Below, piece by piece: positions 33,515 to 39,511 of a DNA stretch of 39,511 nucleotides; the stretch's first letter is position 1; every line of letters begins with the position of its first letter. A model generated the notes under the pieces. That model was given only the letters and a program-made list of their open reading frames with translations. It had not been told where the DNA came from and did no database searches. Source of the stretch: Butyrivibrio sp. GTDB lineage: Bacteria; Bacillota; Clostridia; Lachnospirales; Lachnospiraceae. The DNA lies in assembly GCF_015056685.1 (NCBI RefSeq), contig NZ_SVFW01000039.1, forward strand, positions 1 to 39,511. Reading direction: 5' to 3'. A program made the translations under genes and the position numbers.

Positions 33515-33671
33515 GCACTCTTTATATAAATATCTTAACATAAACAGAAGGCGTTTTAAACACTTTTTTGACTGATGATAGAAACCTATGCGATACAGAA
33601 AGTAGGTCAATGCCATTTAGCTAAGCTCCCTACCGTTGTTCGGTTGTAACCTCTGATATTTTTATAAAGAT

Positions 33672-33703
33672 ATGGAATGGAAGCAGTTATCATTATTTTT
33701 AGG
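33672..33703 (+). pseudogene. Remnant of a dprA-like 3' end
   Basis: ATATGGAATGGAAGCAGTTA and the bases after it parallel the last ten codons of the dprA-like gene (32629-32658, ending EWEQLSLF). One extra T breaks the frame at the end. A second copy of the neighbouring lipocalin start follows, repeating the order found at 32629-32710. Confidence 0.7.
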
Positions 33704-33742
33704 TGTAATATCCTAATATATTTAATGAAGAAAGGTAAAACA

Positions 33743-33820
33743 TTGTTTAACAAATCAGACGTAACAAGAAATCAGTGCCAACTCGATGCTGGATTAATCT
33801 GGGATAACAGGAGGAAGTAA
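33743..33820 (+). CDS. 25-codon ORF made from the lipocalin gene start (copy B)
   Basis: TTG start after AAAGG. The first 14 codons read FNKSDVTRNQCQL, matching the start of the intact gene at 36614; then the sequence changes and stops at 33820. Its stop lies seven bases before the TPR gene's GTG, and its last codons contain that gene's AGGAGG, so its translation might feed the TPR gene. It may equally be a pure remnant. Confidence 0.5.
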   Translation: MFNKSDVTRNQCQLDAGLIWDNRRK

Positions 33821-33826
33821 CAAACA

Positions 33827-34732
33827 GTGAGTAGAGAAACAGAAAAAGTATTAAAAGAGATGAATAAGTTTCTGGAGGAGCATGCAGATGATAATATGAG
33901 TCAGGAGGAGCTTAGCAAGTTCTTAAATGAGCATATGATGCAGATAAATAGCAAGCCAATTGAGAAGATTACAGAAAAATCGGCAAAGACTTCTGACGAT
34001 TTTCTTGAACTTGCATATGAGACAGACAGTGAAGCAAAGGCAATCAGTTATGTAAAAAAAGCTATAGCTCTTGATGAGGATAATCTTGATGCTATTGGCC
34101 TCAGGATTGAACTTACTGCAAGGGATACTATTGATGCCTTAAAGCAATATGAGAAGGCAGTCGCTCATGGCACAAAAGTCATGGAGAAAAAAGGGTTTCT
34201 AAAGGATAGTGTTGGGCGCTTCTGGGGAGTCTTAGAGACTAGACCTTATATGAGACTACGATCAAGTTACGCGGATATACTTATTGAGTGTTCAATGTTC
34301 AAGAAGGCAATTGGCGAATATGAGGACATGATAAGGCTCAATGAAAATGACAATCTGGGTAAGAGATTTACTCTTATGCATCTATACGCTCTTTTGGAGA
34401 TGGAAGATGAGGCCTTGAATCTTCTTAAACAGTATGGTGAACATGATGAAACACCGATGATATTCCCGCTTTCAATTCTTTACTTCAAGATGGGCGATTT
34501 AAAAAATGCTGAAGCTTATCTTAAAAGGTCAGCAAAGGCTAACAAAGATACTAAAAAATTCATCAAGTCAGTTATAAATGAAACCTGGCAGAGGGAAGTA
34601 GAAAAGATGAATGATTATGGGTATCGCCCGTTCAGCATAGAAGAATATGTGACGGAGATGCTTGAAAACAGTTTCCTTTTTAAGAATTGCAGCGCATATT
34701 TTCTTTGGGCTGCCGATGTGATGAAAATATAA
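33827..34732 (+). CDS. TPR-type helical repeat protein
   Basis: A 301-residue soluble protein built of paired helices with TPR spacing (AISYVKKAIALDEDNLDAIG near 72-91, ADILIECSMFKKAIGEYEDM near 149-168, ILYFKMGDLKNAEAYLKRSA near 220-240). The motif GRFWGVLETRPYMR (130-143) is a recurrent signature of an ST7-like TPR family whose role is unknown. GTG start with AGGAGG at a rather long distance (12 bases). It would bind a protein partner. It is flanked on both sides by remnants of the lipocalin gene start. Confidence 0.75.
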   Translation: MSRETEKVLKEMNKFLEEHADDNMSQEELSKFLNEHMMQINSKPIEKITEKSAKTSDDFLELAYETDSEAKAISYVKKAIALDEDNLDAIGLRIELTARDTIDALKQYEKAVAHGTKVMEKKGFLKDSVGRFWGVLETRPYMRLRSSYADILIECSMFKKAIGEYEDMIRLNENDNLGKRFTLMHLYALLEMEDEALNLLKQYGEHDETPMIFPLSILYFKMGDLKNAEAYLKRSAKANKDTKKFIKSVINETWQREVEKMNDYGYRPFSIEEYVTEMLENSFLFKNCSAYFLWAADVMKI

Positions 34733-34739
34733 AAGATCA

Positions 34740-34767
34740 GGGTCGGCAGTTGTCGACCCTTCTATTG
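34740..34767 (+). terminator. Probable terminator of the TPR gene
   Basis: GGGTCG (34740-34745) pairs with CGACCC (34754-34759), followed by a weak T-rich tail. A short remnant of the lipocalin start (AAATCAGACATAACCG, from 34770) follows. Confidence 0.55.
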
Positions 34768-34787
34768 ATAAATCAGACATAACCGAA

Positions 34788-35585
34788 TTACCACCTGTTT
34801 TTCACCACATCTTTTCTCAGATACAGGTTCCCTTTTACATTTTCTTTAAAAGGAGAAAGCTGATTTTCTTTGACCATGTATGCGAGGTTCTGACGGGAGC
34901 ATTCAAGGATCTCGCAGCTGGAAGACGTATCTTCGAGATTGTTTTTGGCAAAAGCAAGAAAATCTTCATATGTTAGTGGAATTTTTTGACCTTCTTTATA
35001 TAGAGCCCAGGCAGGAACATCGATAGAATTGTCAAAAGAGATGAAATATCCGTCAGTTCCAAGGGCTGCGGAGGCAAAAAGTGGAGCATTTGCAACTACT
35101 TTATCAACGCCTTCTATATTTTCGAGGGCTTTGAGAGAAATTTTTCTTGTGGTACCGTCGTTAAAAAAACAAAGCATATGAAAATCAGTCAGGACGGTGC
35201 AATCCTTGAGATTAAACTTTTGTCTTTTTATTACATATTCCGGCAGCTTCTCAGCTTTTTTTATGTATAAAGAATCCTGGCTGCAGCGGCCATTTGAGAG
35301 TTCTAGAAACTTCATTTCGTCATATTCTTTTAATTTGTGGTTATTCAGAATATCACCGATGTTCTGACGACCGCTGGGAATTATTCTTTCTTTTACCCAC
35401 AAAAAACTTAAGTCCCTTGGCATAGTATAGATTCCCTTTTTCACCAAATTGGTAAAAAGTAATGGAGCATTCCATTCATTAAGGGAGTCTGTAAGTTCTA
35501 TGATAAATGATCTTTCTTTTTCATAGTACAGTAGCGTTCCAACTAGTGTTTTCGTTTCTTCATCAAGTATCTCATAAATTTTCAT
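34788..35585 (-). CDS. HipS-like N-domain fused to DUF2442 and HTH, partner of HipA-type kinase
   Basis: A 265-residue protein. Residues about 40-115 (MPRDLSFLWVKERIIPSGRQ, NIGDILNNHKLKEYDE) match the small N-terminal subdomain that caps HipA kinases, here on its own polypeptide as in HipS. Residues about 125-205 look like DUF2442 (LTDFHMLCFFNDGTTRKISL; FISFDNSIDVPAWALY). The last ~45 residues (SSSCEILECSRQNLAYMVKE) look like a MerR/excisionase-type HTH. It overlaps the kinase gene by 14 bases and would be its antitoxin and repressor. A duplicate of its 3' third is at 32780-33091. Confidence 0.7.
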   Translation of the reverse strand: MKIYEILDEETKTLVGTLLYYEKERSFIIELTDSLNEWNAPLLFTNLVKKGIYTMPRDLSFLWVKERIIPSGRQNIGDILNNHKLKEYDEMKFLELSNGRCSQDSLYIKKAEKLPEYVIKRQKFNLKDCTVLTDFHMLCFFNDGTTRKISLKALENIEGVDKVVANAPLFASAALGTDGYFISFDNSIDVPAWALYKEGQKIPLTYEDFLAFAKNNLEDTSSSCEILECSRQNLAYMVKENQLSPFKENVKGNLYLRKDVVKNRW

Positions 35586-36381
35586 AAATCATGTACCTTT
35601 CATAAATCATGTCCCAAATTCTGTTTATGAATGTTTCTGAAATAATTCCATTAAGATTCTCAAAAATGATGTTCTTGTGATGGGGCTTTAAAATTCCTTT
35701 GAGTGGGCGATTTTCTTTAGGCAGAAGGCTCAGATTGTCATAGCAGGAAAAGCTTCCAATGAAATTGTTACAGGGCTTATCAGCAAGTATGTCAAAGCTT
35801 ATGGCTGCGTCATCATTGGCACAAGAGTACAGAAGGGATACACCATGATCAAATAAGGGCGCGATTCTGAGAGTATGTTTTCTGGCATTTCTGAGAACTT
35901 CTATATTGGCGCCGTGTCTGTCTCTGTTCAGGATAAGGTAATCCAGAACAATCATAGTATCTATGTATTCCTGCCATCCCTGTCTTTTGCAAAAGTCATA
36001 GTGCGATTCGCCTTTTTCGGCATTTGCGCGGTAGTAGTCATCAAGGGCAATTTTGCTTTCTCCGCGCTCTTTGAAATCTTCAGAAGCGCAAAGATATGTG
36101 CTATATACCTTCCCTTCTATTTCAATATCAGCATTGATGAGTTCATATTCCAAGTGATCAATTCCGAAAATTGTAAGAAGCCTGTCGACAATTATTTCGT
36201 TAATACACTCATGTCCAACAATACCTTTTACGGAATCAAAGTTAGAGAGCTTATAATATTTCTTTTTCCCATGAAGAGATGAAGTCGCTTTTAAAAATGT
36301 TCCGGCTGTTCCGCTTGAACTGCGTACGTGTGACCATTGCAAATATGTTAGATCCTGTTTTTCTAAGATAAGATTAGCCAT
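35572..36381 (-). CDS. Short HipA-type Ser/Thr kinase (HipT-like)
   Basis: A 269-residue kinase without the usual N-terminal HipA subdomain. Lys44 in KKYYKLSNF is the probable ATP lysine; the catalytic loop is LNRDRHGANI (151-160) and the metal site is FDHG (177-180). HipA and HipT toxins phosphorylate aminoacyl-tRNA synthetases and cause growth arrest. The start lies after AGGTGTTG. A 12-base repeat near the 3' end (CATAAATCATGT twice) makes the C-terminus read MIYERYMIYE. Promoter and two operators lie directly upstream. Confidence 0.8.
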   Translation of the reverse strand: MANLILEKQDLTYLQWSHVRSSSGTAGTFLKATSSLHGKKKYYKLSNFDSVKGIVGHECINEIIVDRLLTIFGIDHLEYELINADIEIEGKVYSTYLCASEDFKERGESKIALDDYYRANAEKGESHYDFCKRQGWQEYIDTMIVLDYLILNRDRHGANIEVLRNARKHTLRIAPLFDHGVSLLYSCANDDAAISFDILADKPCNNFIGSFSCYDNLSLLPKENRPLKGILKPHHKNIIFENLNGIISETFINRIWDMIYERYMIYENL

Positions 36382-36408
36382 TATTCAACACCTCATTTAG
36401 CAAAAAAA

Positions 36409-36424
36409 TTTGACGAGCGTCAAA
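36409..36424. promoter_or_regulatory. Operator palindrome, copy 2
   Basis: TTTGACGAGCGTCAAA. On the minus strand it falls just downstream of the kinase promoter's -10, over the transcription start region. It is 44 bases from copy 3, close to four helical turns, so two repressor dimers could bind one face. Confidence 0.85.
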
Positions 36425-36438
36425 TACATTATATAGTT

Positions 36439-36467
36439 ATTATAAATAAATATTTGACGAGCGTCAA
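36439..36467 (-). promoter_or_regulatory. Promoter of the HipA-type kinase operon
   Basis: On the minus strand TTGACG (36467-36462) and TATAAT (36444-36439) are separated by exactly 17 bases. The -35 lies inside operator copy 3. Confidence 0.8.
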
Positions 36468-36470
36468 ATA
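36451..36470. promoter_or_regulatory. Operator palindrome, copy 3
   Basis: TATTTGACGAGCGTCAAATA; it covers the -35 of the kinase promoter and lies about 145 bases before the lipocalin-like gene on the other strand. Confidence 0.88.
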
Positions 36471-36613
36471 GAATGAATGAATATATAATCACTATATAAT
36501 AGACATTCTTGGTGTGAAAGAGTAAATTAATAGTAGTTATCATCATATTTACGCTTGTAGCTTGTAAGTGAGGATTTGAAAAAAATAAAGATAGAAAACA
36601 GAAAGGCAAACCA

Positions 36614-37738
36614 GTGTTTAACAGATCAGACATAACCAGAAATCAGTGCCAACTCTTTGGTGGCCAGGCGAAGCTTGGGTACGATTGGTGGTGGCACTCT
36701 TTTACTGCAATAGATAGTGAGACGGGCGAAGAAAAGCCGTTTTTTATAGAGTTTTTTTTATGTAATCCTGCCTGTGGAGGGGCTGAACCAGTACTTGGGC
36801 AGCTTCCTGCGAATAGAGCGAAAGGTGTGAAGCCTTCATACCTTATGGTTAAGGCTGGTTGCTGGGGCGAAGGAGCCAGACAGATCCATAATTTCTATGG
36901 CTGGGAAAAGATTGATGTGGACATGGGAGTCCCTTTTTCAATAAAGGCAGGAGAGTGCTTTCTTACAGAGAATAAAACCTGGGGAAAAGTGAGTTTATCT
37001 GAGGAAGAAGTGGATAAGCATCCTGAGTACATGTCGGGAAGTGGAGAACTTTCATGGAATCTCACAATAAATAAGAAAATCGCCTTTAATGTGGGATACG
37101 GAGCAGGTAATCTTTTTAGAAAACTTCAGCTTTTTGAGATGTTCTGGCACGCGGAGGGCATGAAGACTGAGTACTCAGGTGAGGTGAGTTTAGATGGGCA
37201 CAAGTACACTGTTGATCCGAAGACCTGCTATGGATATGCTGACAAGAACTGGGGAAAAGATTTTACATCTCCCTGGGTGTGGCTTTCATCTAATAATCTT
37301 ACAAGTAAGCAGTCTGGCAAAAAACTTGAAAACAGCGTCTTTGATATAGGTGGTGGAAGGCCAAAGGTTGGCCCAATTGCCCTAAACAGAAAGCTTCTTT
37401 CAGCCTATTGGTATGAAGGAAAGCCATATGAGTTTAATTTTTCAAAATTTTGGACATTTACCAGAACAAAGTTTGAGTCTTCGGAAACGGATGATGAAAT
37501 AATCTGGCACGTTGAGCAAAAGACTTGGACAAACCGGATGGTTACTAACATAACATGCAAGAAAAAAGACATGCTCCTTGTGAACTACGAAGCTCCAAAT
37601 GGCAAGAAACTTCACAACCGTCTTTGGAACGGCGGCAACGGAAAGGGCATAGTAATGCTTTTCCATTGCGGAAAGCTTGTCGACGAAGTTATATGTGAGA
37701 ATGTCGGCTGTGAGTATGGGGAATATGATCAGCGATAA
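36614..37738 (+). CDS. Lipocalin-like protein of the tocopherol-cyclase-related fold
   Basis: A 374-residue soluble protein with no signal peptide, rich in Trp and Tyr. Phrases such as GYDWWWHSFTAIDSETGEE, WNLTINKKIAFNVGY, KTCYGYADKNWGKDFTSPW and the repeated beta-strand pattern fit the tocopherol cyclase-like/AttH lipocalin class. GTG start with GAAAGG at seven bases. The 5' ends of this gene are found as remnants at 32684, 33743 and 34770. It lies just before the nucleoside hydrolase and an operator. Substrate unknown; cyclase activity should not be assumed. Confidence 0.7.
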   Translation: MFNRSDITRNQCQLFGGQAKLGYDWWWHSFTAIDSETGEEKPFFIEFFLCNPACGGAEPVLGQLPANRAKGVKPSYLMVKAGCWGEGARQIHNFYGWEKIDVDMGVPFSIKAGECFLTENKTWGKVSLSEEEVDKHPEYMSGSGELSWNLTINKKIAFNVGYGAGNLFRKLQLFEMFWHAEGMKTEYSGEVSLDGHKYTVDPKTCYGYADKNWGKDFTSPWVWLSSNNLTSKQSGKKLENSVFDIGGGRPKVGPIALNRKLLSAYWYEGKPYEFNFSKFWTFTRTKFESSETDDEIIWHVEQKTWTNRMVTNITCKKKDMLLVNYEAPNGKKLHNRLWNGGNGKGIVMLFHCGKLVDEVICENVGCEYGEYDQR

Positions 37739-37754
37739 TGAAGATTTTAAAATA

Positions 37755-37774
37755 TATTTGACGCGCGTCAAATA
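37755..37774. promoter_or_regulatory. Operator palindrome, copy 4
   Basis: TATTTGACGCGCGTCAAATA, a perfect 20-base palindrome 36 bases before the nucleoside hydrolase start. Its TTGACG could serve as -35, but no good -10 follows at the normal distance. Confidence 0.88.
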
Positions 37775-37810
37775 ATCTATTGGGCAAATACAGTTTTGGG
37801 GGAAAACAAA

Positions 37811-38692
37811 ATGGGGATACAGTACAAAGTTCCGGATTACAAGAAAATCAGAGTCATAATCGACACGGATGCAGCCTGCGAGGCTGATGATCCATTTGCA
37901 ATTGTGCATGGGCTGCTCAGTCCTAAGCTTATTGTTAAAGCCATAGCAGCAGAGCATTTTAAGGTAAAAAACTCAGAACAAAGAAGCTACAAAGAGATAG
38001 AGACAATCCTTGATGCTATGGATTTATCAGTTCCGGTGCTTCACGGTCAAAAGGGACCATTAAGTGAGGATAAGGAAGTTTCAGAAGCTTCAAAATTCAT
38101 AATTGATGAAGCCTTGAGGGATGAGCCCAATCCTTTATTTGTTCTGTGTCAGGGCGCTATAACAAACGTGGCTAAGGCACTTCAAACTAATCCTGAGATA
38201 AAAGACAAAATGACGATAGTCTGGATAGGAACTCATGGGGAGGCCCCATGCAAGGCACCATTTACTGAATTTAATTCAGTGAATGACATAGAGGCCGCCA
38301 ACTACGTGCTCCAGAGCGGAGCCAATATCTGGCTTATTCCTTCACATGTATACATTACAGTAAATATAGGTCTTGCAGAGATTGAGCGCCGTATAAAGCC
38401 ATGCGGAAAAATAGGTGACCATCTCTACACTCAGATGACTGAATACAATATGTCCGAGGCAGCAGGCTGGACTCAGGGAGAAAGCTGGTCTCTTGGCGAT
38501 TCGCCAGCTATTGCAGTGACTATTAATCCCGGATGCGGCCACTATCACACTGCCAAGGCACCTCTGGTGCTGGATGACACTTCGTCTGCAGTAAAAGATG
38601 ATAATCCGGACATCAGAATATACACAGATGTGGATTCAAGGTACATTATTGAGGACCTTATCGCTAAGCTGGAGTTGTTCGTTTTTACGTAA
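37811..38692 (+). CDS. Inosine/uridine-type nucleoside hydrolase family protein
   Basis: A 293-residue enzyme expected to split ribonucleosides into base and ribose. The calcium-binding motif is DTDAACEADD (residues 18-27), the longer variant of the classical DTDxxxDD; VLCQGAITNVAKAL and the C-terminal region around GDSPAIAVTINPG fit the family. ATG 37811 follows GGGGGAAAAC. The first ~39 codons and the upstream operator are duplicated at 31086-31258. It ends five bases from the convergent permease gene; no terminator lies between. Confidence 0.82.
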   Translation: MGIQYKVPDYKKIRVIIDTDAACEADDPFAIVHGLLSPKLIVKAIAAEHFKVKNSEQRSYKEIETILDAMDLSVPVLHGQKGPLSEDKEVSEASKFIIDEALRDEPNPLFVLCQGAITNVAKALQTNPEIKDKMTIVWIGTHGEAPCKAPFTEFNSVNDIEAANYVLQSGANIWLIPSHVYITVNIGLAEIERRIKPCGKIGDHLYTQMTEYNMSEAAGWTQGESWSLGDSPAIAVTINPGCGHYHTAKAPLVLDDTSSAVKDDNPDIRIYTDVDSRYIIEDLIAKLELFVFT

Positions 38693-38696
38693 TTTC

Positions 38697-39488
38697 TCAG
38701 GACGCCAGATCTCTTTTGTTATAGTACCAGAAAGCAAATAGTACTCCACAAATCAAAACGCCACAGGCAACGACAATTCCGGTCACCGGAAGCTTAGCCT
38801 CAGTAAATATCTCCGAAGCATTTGCATAGGAAAAGGGCCCGATGAACAAATACTTCTTTAAATCGGGAATAACCCTGCCCATTACGTCATATGCGTAGAA
38901 CAAAAGAGCCATTCCAAGTCCAAGTCCCATCCTGTTTTTTCCGGTGAGAGATGAGAGCGCAAGGCATATTCCTGCGACTTCCAGGTTCATAAGAAACTGT
39001 CTTGCCATAAATGTGAAAAAGAGATCCAGAGGCATTTCTTCTCCTAAAATACTAAAGCCCAGCAGATAAAACAAAGTGCATACAGTGGTAAAAAGCACCA
39101 GCATAATAGCAACGCACAGCGATTTGGCAGTAAGAATCCGATTCCTTGAAAGAGGAAGAGAAAAAAGAAATTCGCCTGTGTGGGCATCTTCCTCTTTTGA
39201 AATGATATTGATCGCGATGATTGCTGCAAACATACAGCTTCCAAGGCCATGAACTGCGCCTATTTCAGTGGCAAAGTATCCTTTCAAGGTTGCTATGCTC
39301 AAAGTGCTCATTCCAAAGGCCTCTGAAAAGGCTCCCATATTAGAAAAGGCATCAGCCATATCCTTCATTTCACCTTCCATAGACTTATATAATAATATGC
39401 AGACGAGCCCGAGAGCACCAACGGACAGGCTCCATATCAGCAGATTTTTAAGATTAAGTAATAGCTCTCTTTTTAAGACAGATCTCAT
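38697..39488 (-). CDS. ABC-2 type transporter permease
   Basis: A 263-residue membrane protein with about six hydrophobic segments: one near residues 14-34, then a soluble stretch, then several from residue 75 on. The phrase EEDAHTGEFLFSLPLSRNRILTAKS is the typical cytoplasmic loop of ABC-2 permeases, where the ATPase docks. The start has GAGGAGGG at good spacing. The ATPase gene would be expected upstream, just beyond the right end of the window. Confidence 0.85.
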   Translation of the reverse strand: MRSVLKRELLLNLKNLLIWSLSVGALGLVCILLYKSMEGEMKDMADAFSNMGAFSEAFGMSTLSIATLKGYFATEIGAVHGLGSCMFAAIIAINIISKEEDAHTGEFLFSLPLSRNRILTAKSLCVAIMLVLFTTVCTLFYLLGFSILGEEMPLDLFFTFMARQFLMNLEVAGICLALSSLTGKNRMGLGLGMALLFYAYDVMGRVIPDLKKYLFIGPFSYANASEIFTEAKLPVTGIVVACGVLICGVLFAFWYYNKRDLAS

Positions 39489-39511
39489 TTTTATCCCTCC
39501 TCTTCATAGAA

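Noticed and set aside
1..39511. CRISPR array, tRNA or rRNA genes, phage structural genes
   Set aside because: No regularly spaced repeats of CRISPR size, no cloverleaf or rRNA segments and no capsid, tail or terminase-like proteins were recognised.

Overview
The window looks like chromosome from a low-GC Gram-positive anaerobe of the Clostridia, most probably a Lachnospiraceae member of the Butyrivibrio/Pseudobutyrivibrio kind. The signs are strong AGGAGG-type ribosome sites, A/T-rich promoters, LexA boxes of the CGAAC-N4-GTTYG type, ferredoxin-rich proteins and a characteristic AraC/Gfo-Idh/isomerase sugar locus. This is inference from gene content; no rRNA or tRNA is present to place it more firmly.

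Layout. Positions 1-50 are a perfect 50-base hairpin. 160-5247 is a complete peptide/nickel-type ABC importer (lipoprotein, two permeases, two ATPases). 5243-5493 is a nested palindrome of about 250 bases. 5561-10738 is an operon of a leucine-rich-repeat protein, a DUF362 ferredoxin protein, a DUF2201/VWA protein and a MoxR-like AAA ATPase. 10744-13868 is a divergent AraC regulator with a Gfo/Idh/MocA oxidoreductase and a sugar isomerase/epimerase. 13899-14027 holds a promoter with twin operators, a short transcript and a terminator: a small-RNA candidate. 14231-16222 is 2-isopropylmalate synthase fused to an AraC DNA-binding domain. 16240-20242 holds an exonuclease, a SIMPL protein, a PD-(D/E)XK protein, a gamma-carbonic-anhydrase-like protein and a sugar acetyltransferase, followed by a broken PDDEXK transposase-like gene.

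21184-31090 is an A/T-rich, tightly overlapping surface-polysaccharide cluster: three glycosyltransferases, a Wzy-like polymerase, an acyltransferase, a deacetylase, a pyruvyltransferase, a Wzx flippase and an F420-dehydrogenase-beta-like iron-sulfur protein. No initiating phosphoglycosyltransferase is seen.

31086-37810 is the most unusual part: an accessory island framed by two direct copies of an operator plus the 5' end of a nucleoside-hydrolase gene. It carries a LexA-box-controlled phosphoribosyltransferase + DprA pair, a tiny hydrophobic peptide gene that also sits behind a LexA box and has a candidate convergent antisense RNA (an SOS-type toxin-antitoxin candidate), a TPR protein, and a HipA-type kinase with a HipS-like/DUF2442/HTH partner. 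Several partial copies of neighbouring genes lie between them, so the island appears to turn over by recombination between short repeats. A palindrome TTTGACG-NN-CGTCAAA occurs four times in and around it and overlaps the kinase promoter. The window ends with a lipocalin-like protein, an intact nucleoside hydrolase and an ABC-2 permease on the minus strand.
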